This document shows, piece by piece, positions 1 through 9,928 of a stretch of 55,466 nt of DNA (position 1 is its first letter; each line of letters opens with the position of its first letter). The translations under genes were made by a program, and so were the position numbers. The stretch comes from CAZAKZ01 sp964485695. GTDB lineage: Bacteria > Planctomycetota > JAFGQW01. The stretch is from the NCBI GenBank assembly GCA_964485695.1, contig CAZAKZ010000019.1, positions 1-55,466 of the forward strand. The letters run 5' to 3'. The notes below the pieces were generated by a model. That model saw only the letters and a program-made list of their open reading frames with translations, searched no databases and was not told the origin of the DNA.

Positions 1-75
1 TCTAAAGGGGCCGTCACGATTCTTGGCGGGTGAAACCCGGGGAATGGGGTCCGATCATGAGTTGAGGATCGTCGG

Positions 76-2157
76 CTATCGACCCAGGTTCTTGAACTTG
101 CGCTGTCCGTGGGCGCGCCACCAGTCGATCCAGTACTGATACCGGGGAATCCGGGTGGTGTGCTGGGTCAGGATCAGCAAGGTATTCAGCGCCTGAGTGC
201 GAACGCGGCTGTCCTTGTCCTTGAGCAGCTCGATGATCTGGGGAATGGTCCTGAAGGATTTCATGACGGTGAGAGGGCGCAGGGCCAGGTGCCGCACCTC
301 GGGATTCTTGTGGTTCAGGAGCCTCTCCAGTATGGACAGAGCATTCGGGTCGTTCAGGGACTCGATGGCGGCCTTGGCGCGATCGTGAAGGCCCGGCACC
401 GACAGGGCACTGACGTCTTCCAGGACCTTTTTCTCGATGCTCAGGCGGTTGATCTGCTTCCGGGCCCGTTTATATACATCGGGGGCCACGGCCAGGGCCA
501 GGACCTTTTCCAGGCTGTCGATGGCCGAGGCATGGTCCTTCACCTTTGGATTGTTCTCGATGGCGCTGATCAGGCTTCTGGCCAGTTCCTCGATGAGATA
601 GCCAACTTCCATCCTCGCGAGGCTGAGGGGGTACGAATCTCGCAGGGTGTCATAGCTGTCGATAGCCTCGATGAAGCGGCCCTCGGCGATGCAGGAGGAG
701 TTGTGTGTCTTGATTTCGTGAAGCCTGGACCTGGCCATCGCTTCATAGCCGATGACGTAGGCCAGCACCATTGCGCCCAGGCCCCAGAAGATGAGCTGAC
801 GGGTGTTGCTTAGCCGCTCCTTGCGGACGGTGGTCACGCCCTTCTCCATCTGCGCCAGCAGCTTCTTGGCGTCTTCCTGGTCGGGCTGAATGGCCAGGAT
901 TTCTCCGAGACATCGTTTTCCCCAGTTGGCCTCGCCGTACTTGATGGCATTGACAGCTGCTGTCTTGAACAGCCTCAGGGCGTCCCGGATGTTGCCGAGG
1001 TCACGCTCGCACCTGGCCAGCTCTCCGAGGAGGAAGGGATCGTCCGGGGCCAGTGTACCCAGGCGGAGGTAGGTGCTCCTGGCCTTGTCCAGCAGGCCCA
1101 TTTCCCAGTAGACGGCCGCCAGTTCATACCCCTGCTCCAGGGCTTCGTCCGCTTCTTGCCGTTCCAGGAACATGGCGAGAAGGCGTTCACGCATTCCCAC
1201 GTCGCCGGGGGCGGCGGAAACAGCCATCTTCAAGGCGCTGAGCGCTTCCCTGTCCCTGTTCATCGAGGCGTAGGCGCTGCTGGCGAGGTTGAAAGCCCGG
1301 GCGGCATCTTCCATGCGGCCGGATTTTGCCTGGAGTTCGCCGATGTGTTCGTGAATCGTCGGATCATTCCGCTCCTGCTCGAGGGCACTGTTGAGGATCT
1401 GCATCGCCCGGATCCGGTCTCCCTCCTGATCCAGGCTCACGGCCAGATGGCCCAGTTCCTGGACGTTCAGGGGGCGGATCCAGCGATCGCGCAACAGGCT
1501 GGAGATGGCCTTGCACACGGAAAACCGACTCTGGGACATCCTGGCTATGATGGTGTGGATGTCGGAACGGCCATCCACATGTTCGAGGACCCTGGCTTCT
1601 ACCTCGTCTTCCGGACTCACGTTGATCAGGCCCGAGACAGGGGCGAAGACCTCGTCCAGAGAGCGGATCTGGCGGTGGATCCGATTCCATTCATCCGAGC
1701 GCCGTGCCGCTTCCATGAGAATGGGCCCGGTATCCATGGCAATCCCGGCCTCCAGCTGCTCGAGGGGGAAAAAGGAATCCGGGGGCTCACCCTCTTCAAA
1801 GTTGAACCATGTGTCAGTCCAGCTGAATGCCTCGTACACCTCCTCACAGATGGATTCTCGTACGGCGGCTCGGAATGCAACCGACTCCTCGTCTTGCCCT
1901 TTGAGGAGGGCCCGGATGGCCTTGCGACTTCTGTTCTTCTTGAGCTTGGCCTGGGCCTCTCTGCTGGAGAAAGCAGAAACGTTCTGGGCATCATTGTTGC
2001 TGACGGAGGAGGCCATGCTCAACTTACCGCTGCGGAAATAGATGTAGAGGTTGCAACGGTCGTTGGAAATGAGAAGCGTACCGGTCAATTGGTTTGAGGC
2101 GATGTTCTGGAAGACATCGTTCAGTCCGATATCACCGAGATCCCCGGAAAAACCCAA
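76..2157 (-). CDS. DUF4388-TPR-HEAT membrane protein
   Basis: The 693-residue product opens with a DUF4388 (PATAN-type) module at about residues 1-130. A short winged-helix-like segment follows (about 175-232), then TPR-like helix pairs (about 235-440). One predicted membrane span lies at about 452-472 (FWGLGAMVLAYVIGY), and HEAT-type repeats occupy the C terminus (about 585-690). DUF4388 proteins are usually linked to signalling or motility scaffolds. The protein-protein repeats on both sides of the membrane span suggest a scaffold, but the partner is unknown. The start codon is TTG, supported by GGGAG six bases upstream and by DUF4388 beginning immediately at residue 3. It is divergent from the aminotransferase gene. 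Domain assignment is by eye; the exact role is not known. Confidence 0.85.
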   Translation of the reverse strand: MGFSGDLGDIGLNDVFQNIASNQLTGTLLISNDRCNLYIYFRSGKLSMASSVSNNDAQNVSAFSSREAQAKLKKNRSRKAIRALLKGQDEESVAFRAAVRESICEEVYEAFSWTDTWFNFEEGEPPDSFFPLEQLEAGIAMDTGPILMEAARRSDEWNRIHRQIRSLDEVFAPVSGLINVSPEDEVEARVLEHVDGRSDIHTIIARMSQSRFSVCKAISSLLRDRWIRPLNVQELGHLAVSLDQEGDRIRAMQILNSALEQERNDPTIHEHIGELQAKSGRMEDAARAFNLASSAYASMNRDREALSALKMAVSAAPGDVGMRERLLAMFLERQEADEALEQGYELAAVYWEMGLLDKARSTYLRLGTLAPDDPFLLGELARCERDLGNIRDALRLFKTAAVNAIKYGEANWGKRCLGEILAIQPDQEDAKKLLAQMEKGVTTVRKERLSNTRQLIFWGLGAMVLAYVIGYEAMARSRLHEIKTHNSSCIAEGRFIEAIDSYDTLRDSYPLSLARMEVGYLIEELARSLISAIENNPKVKDHASAIDSLEKVLALAVAPDVYKRARKQINRLSIEKKVLEDVSALSVPGLHDRAKAAIESLNDPNALSILERLLNHKNPEVRHLALRPLTVMKSFRTIPQIIELLKDKDSRVRTQALNTLLILTQHTTRIPRYQYWIDWWRAHGQRKFKNLGR

Positions 2158-2490
2158 GGCGAACTCCCTGCAGCAGTACGGAACACATGGCCACCTTATC
2201 TCTTCTCAGTATCGGAAAATCGGGGCAGTCAATTCAGTCGAATGTGTGCCGCACAACTTCTTGGCTGGATTGCACTTGAAGACCTTCCGATCGGGATGGA
2301 TCCTGATGGGTTCTGGAACCTGTCAGAGAACGGCCCAAGATCCGTGTTGAAAGAGCCTTGCGCTTGCCTGCCGGGGTAGGCCAGGGTGGGGAGTTCTTTG
2401 ATCTTGCATAACTTAGATAGTTGAAAAGGGTTGGACTGAAGGAAGTCATTCCACTATGCTTTCCGATCCACTCGGAACCGGAGGACAACA
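2158..2490. other. Divergent intergenic region, 333 bases
   Basis: This gap separates the minus-strand DUF4388 gene from the plus-strand aminotransferase. A good promoter for the aminotransferase lies at 2431-2460. On the minus strand only a lone TTGACT (2227-2232) was seen, with no well-spaced -10. No convincing small ORF, RNA gene or long repeat was found. A short GCCT-N8-AGGC dyad lies near 2370-2390. Confidence 0.5.
2431..2460 (+). promoter_or_regulatory. Sigma70-type promoter of the aminotransferase gene
   Basis: TTGGAC at 2431-2436 and TATGCT at 2455-2460 are separated by 18 bases. The predicted transcription start is near 2467, giving a leader of about 24 bases that contains the GGAGGA ribosome binding site (2480-2485), five bases from the ATG. 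Confidence 0.5.
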
Positions 2491-3591
2491 ATGAGTATGC
2501 AAGCTGCCATCGACGCCCTCAAGAACGTCGGCAAGAACGCCCGGGTATACTGCAGCATGCCCGCCCTTGAAGATGTCACGCCGCTTCCCCTGCTGGAATC
2601 CGGCAAGAGCGAAGAGGTCGCGTCTTCAGAGCCTTGCCCCCGCCGGCAAGGGATCTTTCGCTTGAACGAGATCGGCATCTCTCCCATCGACCACGACTGC
2701 CTGTACGGGGACGGGGTTTTCGAGGGAATCTTGATCTTCCACGGCCAGGTGTTTCTCTTCAGGGAGCACATGGAGCGGCTGGGCCGGTCACTGGAAAAAA
2801 CCCATATTGCTCTTCCTTACAGCCTAAATGAGCTTACCTGGCAGGTCATGCGCACCATCCAGGAGGTGGGCTTTGGCGAGCAACAGAACGGGTACATCCG
2901 CCTGGTGGTGACCCGGGGCCTCGGGGACCTCGGCATCAATCCCACCAAGTGCATCGGGAGCACGGTCTACGCCATCGTATCGACCATCAAGCTCTACCCG
3001 GCGGAGGCGTACGAGAGGGGCATCAAGCTCGGTCTTTCCAAGAAGATCCGGCGCCCGGACAAGTCCACCGTAGATCCCACCGTCAAGAGTCTCAACTACC
3101 TCAACAACGTCCTGGCTCTCATCGAGGGAACCGAGGGGACGGATCTCATGGAATCGCTGATGCTGAACCGCGACGGCTTCGTGGCCGAGGCGACCGTGGA
3201 CAACATCTTCGTCGTGAACAAGGAGGAGGGCTGGGAAAAGGACCCTTCCAAGGTCCGCATCAATACGCCCAGCGACGAATACTGCCTGAACGGAATCACC
3301 CGCTCCACCATCCTGGAACTGGCGCGTGGTCAGGGGTATGATGTCAAGGTGGATCCGACCATGCTGCCCATCGAGATGGTGGGGCCGAACCGTGAGGTGT
3401 TCATGACGGGTACCGGGGCCGGCGTCATGCCCATCACCTACTGTCATGGCGTGAGGGTCGGAGACGGAAAGCCCGGCCCGGTGACGCGACACCTGGTGAA
3501 GCGATACATGGAACGGATGGGGGATCCGGCCTATGGCCTCAAGATCACGGCGACCCAGGAGGAAACGCTGGACTACATGAAGGGGGTTTGA
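2491..3591 (+). CDS. ilvE: Branched-chain amino acid aminotransferase family (class IV PLP)
   Basis: The 366-residue protein is a fold-type IV PLP aminotransferase. These normally interconvert leucine, isoleucine or valine with their 2-oxo acids using glutamate. Visible family landmarks are the DHDCLYGDGVFEG region (about 67-79), the PLP lysine in TVKSLNYLNN (about 201), NGITRSTILELA (about 267) and the phosphate-binding TGTGAGVMPI near residue 310. An N-terminal extension of about 50 residues precedes the usual family start. The ATG has GGAGGA five bases upstream, which supports the extended start. The D-amino acid and aminodeoxychorismate lyase relatives share the fold, but the overall pattern is most IlvE-like. 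The next gene starts one base after the stop. Confidence 0.85.
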   Translation: MSMQAAIDALKNVGKNARVYCSMPALEDVTPLPLLESGKSEEVASSEPCPRRQGIFRLNEIGISPIDHDCLYGDGVFEGILIFHGQVFLFREHMERLGRSLEKTHIALPYSLNELTWQVMRTIQEVGFGEQQNGYIRLVVTRGLGDLGINPTKCIGSTVYAIVSTIKLYPAEAYERGIKLGLSKKIRRPDKSTVDPTVKSLNYLNNVLALIEGTEGTDLMESLMLNRDGFVAEATVDNIFVVNKEEGWEKDPSKVRINTPSDEYCLNGITRSTILELARGQGYDVKVDPTMLPIEMVGPNREVFMTGTGAGVMPITYCHGVRVGDGKPGPVTRHLVKRYMERMGDPAYGLKITATQEETLDYMKGV

Positions 3592-3592
3592 T

Positions 3593-4618
3593 TTGGGGAG
3601 GCTCTCGATTTCCGCGGCCACCTTCGCGATGTTCTTCGCGACGATCGTCCTGGCCGCGGTCTCGGCGGCGGGCCAGGCCGTCGTGGATCGGTTCGAATAC
3701 CCCGCCTCCTCCTCCATTCCGAACTGGTCCACGGAGTTCGGCGCTGACTGGAAGGTCACGGGCAGCGAACTCCAGGGCGACTACCGCTACGGCTGGCAGT
3801 TCCTCATCCGGGATTCCGTCCAGGACGTCGATTGCGCCGTGGAGAATACCGTGCGGTACGATGCCCCCTCCCACCTCCAGTTCAGCGGCACCATCGCCCG
3901 GGCCACGATCAGCAATAGCGTGCTGAGGACCTACATGGCCAAGATCCAGGACAACTACACCTATGGAAGCGGGTCCTTCAACCGGGCCTACCTCTTCTAC
4001 TACGAGTCGCCCCTGGGCATGCTGCGGCTCTCATTCGCAGAGGTGACCCGTTCCACAGTGGTCCGCACCCGCCTCGTCCTGCTGGATGAGGGCAGCTTGG
4101 TGCGAGTCATGGGCTACTGGGACGTGAACATGGACGGTGTGTGGGACACGCGCCTCACCGCTTTCAGCATGGCAAACTACAAGGTCCCGGGCGGCGTGGG
4201 CGTCAATGGTTTTTCCCAGAACCTGTCGGACGACTGGAAGTACTGGGACGCCGTTCTCTACGAGAGAAATGCGGCACCCCTGCCAGGAGAGGTTCTGGAA
4301 CTCGTGGGGCGGAGCCGGCCGCAAGCCCTCTACATCGCTGCCAGCAGTCTCCTGAACACCGGCTTTCCCCTGGATGGAAAGACCGTGCCTCTCTTCCCGG
4401 ATCCCTTGATGGTCATGTCCATGAACGTCCCGGAGATCTTTCAGAACTTCGTGGGCGTGTTTGATTCCAACGGGGATACAGTCCTGAAGATCGCCATCCC
4501 GTCCAATTCCGCCCTGGTGGGCGTCGTCTTTTACACCGCCTTCGTCACGCTGACGACATCCACACCGAACCGCGTGCTCGAGGTGTCCAACGACGTCCAG
4601 GTGAGAATCGGGGGATAG
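3593..4618 (+). CDS. Secreted protein with planctomycete-type C-terminal module
   Basis: The 341-residue product has a signal peptide (hydrophobic FAMFFATIVLAAVSAAGQA, about 10-28). The middle is beta-rich with no family I recognise. The last roughly 100 residues (from about 235) resemble the C termini of the proteins at 22218-25286 and 25353-26600. Shared features are a PL-x-x-DPL stretch, an F-x-x-F-x-G core, a G-D/E-T/A turn, an IP motif and LVG near the end. The start is TTG one base after the aminotransferase stop. AGGGGG inside the upstream gene sits six bases before it, so the two genes are probably translationally coupled. There is no enzymatic motif; extracellular or cell-surface placement is inferred. 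Confidence 0.7.
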   Translation: MGRLSISAATFAMFFATIVLAAVSAAGQAVVDRFEYPASSSIPNWSTEFGADWKVTGSELQGDYRYGWQFLIRDSVQDVDCAVENTVRYDAPSHLQFSGTIARATISNSVLRTYMAKIQDNYTYGSGSFNRAYLFYYESPLGMLRLSFAEVTRSTVVRTRLVLLDEGSLVRVMGYWDVNMDGVWDTRLTAFSMANYKVPGGVGVNGFSQNLSDDWKYWDAVLYERNAAPLPGEVLELVGRSRPQALYIAASSLLNTGFPLDGKTVPLFPDPLMVMSMNVPEIFQNFVGVFDSNGDTVLKIAIPSNSALVGVVFYTAFVTLTTSTPNRVLEVSNDVQVRIGG

Positions 4619-4647
4619 CCGGCTCGTCGGTTCAACATGATTTCTAC

Positions 4648-5478
4648 ATGACGATGAAGAAACTCCCACCCAAGCTCAAGGCCTGGATCGACGCTCGGAA
4701 GCGGTATCGCCTCAGCCATGGCCAGATCCAGATGGCAAGGGAGCTGGGCCTGAATCCCAGGAAGCTCGACAAGCTCGGCGACTTCAGGCGGGAGGAGTCC
4801 TGGAAGGCGTTGCTGGCGGCGCACATCGAGGCGCTCTATTTAAGGAGGTTCGGCAAGTCGGAGCCGGACGAGGTCGTATCCATCGAGGACATCGCCCGAA
4901 AACTGCAGGAAAAACAGGGACGCTCTTCGAAGAGCCGGAAGAAGGAAGACAGTCCGGCCCCACCCGTGGAGACCGGGCCGGAATCCTCCGGCCCCGCGGG
5001 AAAGGTGGTGCGGCTGGGGGTGCCGGTGTCCCTCCGCGAGCTCATCCAGGAGCTCACGGTCGTGAGCGATGACAAGATGATCTACCTGAACAGACTCACG
5101 GGTGAGTTCTGTACCGTGACCGGTGAAATCGCATCGATGATGGACTCGGACCAGAAGGACCTCCCTGCTTGGGAGCGGGAAGCCGTTGTCATGGCCCGGG
5201 AAGCGGAGGAGTCAAACGATTTCGTCCCGCTCCCCACCCCGTTCGACATCGACGAGTTCGGCATCATGGCCGATTTCTGTTCGTCCATCGAGGACGTGGA
5301 CCTCAGGGCGGATCTCGGTGAGGCCATCCAGGGGAAGGGCGCCTTCCGGCGGTTCAGGAACCTGATTCAGGCCCGCGACCTGGTGAAGGAATGGAGCGAG
5401 TTCGAATACCGGGCTTTCGCGGACATCGGCAGGGAGTGGCTCGCGGAGAACGAGCTGCCCTTCAAGGAGGATCTGTAG
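4648..5478 (+). CDS. UPF0158-family protein fused to a conserved N-terminal domain
   Basis: The 276-residue protein appears to join two units. Residues 1-85 form a basic helical domain (KLKAWIDARKRYRLSHGQIQ, then ARELGLNPRKL) that I know as a small stand-alone conserved hypothetical protein in other bacteria. A charged, proline-rich linker (about 90-120) follows. Residues 130-276 look like UPF0158, with DIDEFGIMADF, a region of the type DLRADLGEAIQGKGAFRRF, and a terminal AxxWLAENELPF. UPF0158 has no assigned biochemical function. ATG 4648 and ATG 4654 are both possible starts and neither has a clear Shine-Dalgarno sequence. The gene converges on alaS with three bases between the stops. Confidence 0.7.
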   Translation: MTMKKLPPKLKAWIDARKRYRLSHGQIQMARELGLNPRKLDKLGDFRREESWKALLAAHIEALYLRRFGKSEPDEVVSIEDIARKLQEKQGRSSKSRKKEDSPAPPVETGPESSGPAGKVVRLGVPVSLRELIQELTVVSDDKMIYLNRLTGEFCTVTGEIASMMDSDQKDLPAWEREAVVMAREAEESNDFVPLPTPFDIDEFGIMADFCSSIEDVDLRADLGEAIQGKGAFRRFRNLIQARDLVKEWSEFEYRAFADIGREWLAENELPFKEDL

Positions 5479-5481
5479 GAT

Positions 5482-7263
5482 TTACTCCTCCTCCACGGTA
5501 GCCCGGATGCGCCGCACCCCCTTGGAGGAGGCCTCCTCCTTGAGGATCTTGAACCGGCCGAGCTCACCGGTGCGGCTCACGTGGGGGCCGCCGCACAGCT
5601 CCATGGAGTAGTCGTCGATGATGTAGACCTTGACCTTCTCGCCGTACTTGTCCCCGAATATTCCGATGGCCCCCAGGTGTTTCGCCTCGTCCAGGGGCAT
5701 CTCCCTGCACTCCACCGGAATGTCCGCCTTGATTCTCTCGTTGACCAGCCTCTCCACCTCGGCGAGCTGTTCGGGCAGCACTTTTTCCCCGTGCGAGAAA
5801 TCAAAGCGCAGCCTTTCCGGCGTGATGTTGGATCCCCTCTGGTAGACGTGATCTCCCAGCACCTTCCGGAGCCCCGCCTGGAGGAGGTGGGTGGCGGTGT
5901 GGAGCCGTGTGGTCCTTGCCGTATGGTCCTGGAGGCCGCCCTTGAACTTGCCCTGGTCCACGGTGGAAGCCTTCTGGTGCTTCTCGAAAGCCTTGTCGAA
6001 GGTCTTCTGGTCCCACTCCAGACCCTTTTCCTCCACCAGCTCCCGGGTGAGCTCGGGCGGAAAGCCCCAGGTGGAATAGAGGTCGAAGGCCTTCCGGCCC
6101 GGGAACACGCTGCCGCCGCCGCGCTCAATGCCCTTCTGGACTCCGACCAGGACCTTCTCGAATTCACGCAGTCCCCGGTTCAGGGTCTGGCCGAACTGCT
6201 TTTCCTCCCCGGCCAGTTCCTCGAAGATCCGGTCGCGGTTCTGGATCAGCTCGGGGTAGGCGTCGCCGTGGATCCCGATGACCACCTCGGCCAGCTCCGG
6301 CGTGATTCCGCCCTCCATGCCCACCTGACATCCGAACCGCACCATGCGGCGGATGAGGCGGCGCAGCACGTAGCCGGCCTCCAGGTTGGAGGGCTCCACC
6401 CCGTCGGCGATGATGAACGTCGCCGCCGTGATGTGGTCGGCGAGGATGCGCTGAATCCGGACGGAGAGCTCCCCCCTGGACCGATCCCGGATCGCGGCCA
6501 TGAGGGGGGTGTAGACCTCGGTTTCGTATACATTGGCCTTGCCCTGGAGCACCGAGGCCGTCCGCACCGTGCCCATGCCGGTATCCACGCACTTCATGGC
6601 CAGGGGCTCGTACGAGCCGTCCGGCAGCTTGTTGTACTGCATGAACACGTCGTTCCAGATCTCGCAATACCGGCCGCAGCTGCACGCGGGATTGCAGTCC
6701 GGCCCGCAGGGTTCGATGTCGCGGAGGAAGAACATCTCGGAGTCCGGCCCGCAGGGCCCGGTCTGTCCGGCGGGTCCCCACCAGTTGTGCTCGCGGCCCA
6801 GGTGGAAGATGCGTTCTCCGGGGATGCCCAGGGATTTCCAGACCGCCTCGGCCTCCTCGTCGGGGGGCACCTCGTCGTCGCCCTCGAACACCGTGAAGGC
6901 CAGGCGCTCCGGATCGATTCCGAGCCACTCCTCGGAAGTGAGGAACTCGTAACTCCACCGGATAGCCTCTTCCTTGAAGTAGTCTCCCAGACTCCAGTTT
7001 CCCAGCATCTCGAAGAAGGTGAGGTGGTCGGCATCGCCCACGTCCTCGATGTCGCCGGTGCGGATGCACTTCTGGTAGCTGGCCAGGCGCTTGCCTGCGG
7101 GATGCTTTTCGCCCAGGAGGAAGGGGACCAGGGGATGCATCCCGGCCGTGGTGAACAGCACCGTGGGATCGTTCTCCGGCACCAGAGAGGCGGAGGGGAT
7201 GTGGGCATGGTCCTTGGTCTTGAAGAACTCGATGTACTTCTGACGGACCTCGTTGACTTTCAT
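5482..7263 (-). CDS. alaS: Alanyl-tRNA synthetase, short form
   Basis: The enzyme charges tRNA-Ala with alanine. The class II catalytic core is clear (LVPENDPTVLFTTAGMHPLV, TFFEMLGNWSLGDYF), as is the editing domain with HTATHLL and CGGPH metal-site motifs. The product is only 593 residues, against roughly 870 for the usual bacterial enzyme. It ends right after the editing domain, so the DHHA1/C-Ala region is missing. There is no sign of a frameshift, because the stop falls at the natural domain boundary. A GTG at 7272 would add three residues, but ATG 7263 matches the family N terminus (MKVNEVRQ) and has AGGTG six bases upstream. A strong promoter lies just upstream. Confidence 0.92.
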   Translation of the reverse strand: MKVNEVRQKYIEFFKTKDHAHIPSASLVPENDPTVLFTTAGMHPLVPFLLGEKHPAGKRLASYQKCIRTGDIEDVGDADHLTFFEMLGNWSLGDYFKEEAIRWSYEFLTSEEWLGIDPERLAFTVFEGDDEVPPDEEAEAVWKSLGIPGERIFHLGREHNWWGPAGQTGPCGPDSEMFFLRDIEPCGPDCNPACSCGRYCEIWNDVFMQYNKLPDGSYEPLAMKCVDTGMGTVRTASVLQGKANVYETEVYTPLMAAIRDRSRGELSVRIQRILADHITAATFIIADGVEPSNLEAGYVLRRLIRRMVRFGCQVGMEGGITPELAEVVIGIHGDAYPELIQNRDRIFEELAGEEKQFGQTLNRGLREFEKVLVGVQKGIERGGGSVFPGRKAFDLYSTWGFPPELTRELVEEKGLEWDQKTFDKAFEKHQKASTVDQGKFKGGLQDHTARTTRLHTATHLLQAGLRKVLGDHVYQRGSNITPERLRFDFSHGEKVLPEQLAEVERLVNERIKADIPVECREMPLDEAKHLGAIGIFGDKYGEKVKVYIIDDYSMELCGGPHVSRTGELGRFKILKEEASSKGVRRIRATVEEE

Positions 7264-7313
7264 TTCCTGCACCTGTCGGTGGATTGTGGACGTAACCGGT
7301 ATATGGAAAGGAC

Positions 7314-7342
7314 CTTATAATTGACGCCCCGGATCGAGTCAA
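7314..7342 (-). promoter_or_regulatory. Sigma70-type promoter of alaS
   Basis: Read on the minus strand, TTGACT (7337-7342) and TATAAG (7314-7319) are separated by exactly 17 bases. The predicted transcription start is near 7307, about 44 bases before the ATG. No T-box-like leader fits in this space. Confidence 0.65.
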
Positions 7343-7410
7343 ACGGCCTCGAGCTGAATGCCGGTAGTTGACGTCTCTTTCGGCTGAAACCGCTGTCAGG
7401 ATGAACCCGA

Positions 7411-8685
<1,275 letters not shown>

Positions 8686-8745
8686 GACTCCCGCCGATCC
8701 TTGTAGGGGAAGGGATGTGTGTACCCTGAGTCACAGGATACGATG

Positions 8746-9783
8746 TTATTGCCCGCTCTCCAAGCCAGAATATTCATCTTCGCCGGCCCCGGGCTCCCGG
8801 TCATCCAGCACCGCCTCCATGGCAAAGTCCAGAACGGGCAGGATGCGGTTCACGTGGGTCTCCAGCCGGTATTCGTTCCTGACGAAATCGTGACCGGCTT
8901 GCGCGATGCTGGCACGCAGGTCCTTGCGCTCGAGATACCGGGCGATGGCGTCGATCATGGTGGAGGAGGAGGCCTCGGCGTAGTGGACGCCCGCCTTGAA
9001 GGGGCTGCCCGGGGGCAGCGTCTCGCTCAGGAGGAAGCATCGATTGGCCAGCATCATGGCGAACCTGTGTCCGGCCAGCAAGGCCACCTCGGTCTGGCTG
9101 AAGTTCAGCTGGATGCGGGCGGACCGCAGGAATCCAGGCCGTCTCTTGCCCCACGCCTCGTTGCGGGGGCAGACTCTGAACCGGTCCTTGACCGCGCCCC
9201 AGAGCTCCCGGCGGTGGTCGGAAGAGAATCGCCCAAGAAAGGCCACATCGTACCGAGGCTGGACGGGGAAGGCCCCCCAGTTCCACCGGTCGGTGTAGCC
9301 GAAGGGGAGGACGCCGGCCGGCTTCAGGCCGAGGGCCCGTGCCCGGTCTTCAAGGGCCTCGTGGCATTCGAACACCAGGTGGCACCCCGTGAGGAATCCC
9401 TTGCCCCTCAGGTGGAGGCCTTCCTTGAGCTCCTCGGCGGTTTCCGGGTATTGTTCCGAGTTCACCGCGGCATAAAGAACGCCCGGCGTGCGTTCGAATG
9501 CCTCCAGGCGGTACGGGGCGAAGGCCAGAACCCGGTCCCCACGCTGGAGTCTGCCTACTTGCCGGAAGCGCTTCACGGGGTGGAGAATCGTTCGGCGGCC
9601 CACGGCCTCCAGGCAGTCCACGAGGCCCAGCATGTGTTCGCGATACACCTTGTAGGTACGGAACGGGATCACGATGTGATAGGTGCCCCCTTTTTCCGCG
9701 GCTGCGTCCCATCGGGCGCGCAGGCAGCGGAAGTAGAGAGGCGCCTCCAGGATGTGCCGCCGGATGCCTTTCTTGATGCTCAT
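8746..9783 (-). CDS. Glycosyltransferase-like protein (GT1-type C-terminal region)
   Basis: The 345-residue protein has a Rossmann-like N-terminal half. The C-terminal half contains YDVAFLGRF, ARIQLNFSQTEV, a catalytic-type GHRFAMMLANRCFLLSE segment (about 232-248) and a trailing RNEYRLETHVNRIL. This layout matches GT-B glycosyltransferases of the CgeB/DUF3880-like group, which typically act on sugar nucleotides in cell-surface polysaccharide synthesis. Donor and acceptor are unknown. There is no signal peptide or membrane span. The leader is almost absent: the predicted start of transcription is about five bases before the ATG and no Shine-Dalgarno sequence is visible. Confidence 0.7.
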   Translation of the reverse strand: MSIKKGIRRHILEAPLYFRCLRARWDAAAEKGGTYHIVIPFRTYKVYREHMLGLVDCLEAVGRRTILHPVKRFRQVGRLQRGDRVLAFAPYRLEAFERTPGVLYAAVNSEQYPETAEELKEGLHLRGKGFLTGCHLVFECHEALEDRARALGLKPAGVLPFGYTDRWNWGAFPVQPRYDVAFLGRFSSDHRRELWGAVKDRFRVCPRNEAWGKRRPGFLRSARIQLNFSQTEVALLAGHRFAMMLANRCFLLSETLPPGSPFKAGVHYAEASSSTMIDAIARYLERKDLRASIAQAGHDFVRNEYRLETHVNRILPVLDFAMEAVLDDREPGAGEDEYSGLESGQ

Positions 9784-9795
9784 GGGTCCGGGGTG

Positions 9796-9824
9796 GTTGT
9801 ACGGTTCCCGGAAACGGCTGTCAA
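9796..9824 (-). promoter_or_regulatory. Strong sigma70-type promoter, near-leaderless
   Basis: On the minus strand, consensus TTGACA (9819-9824) and TACAAC (9796-9801) are 17 bases apart. Only 12 bases separate the -10 element from the ATG at 9783, so the transcript probably has a leader of about five bases or none. Confidence 0.65.
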
Positions 9825-9928
9825 TACATCATGGGGGTGCAGGGAAGCAGGAAATAATTACATACTTGTTACTCGAACACGAGCCCGACAGAAGTATAGT
9901 GAATACGATCTTATCCGGAGGGTCGCTC

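Noticed and set aside
5581..7320. 579-codon open frame antisense to alaS
   Set aside because: It is complementary to a clear AlaRS gene; low-complexity Leu/Gly/Val/His composition is typical of GC-rich antisense frames.
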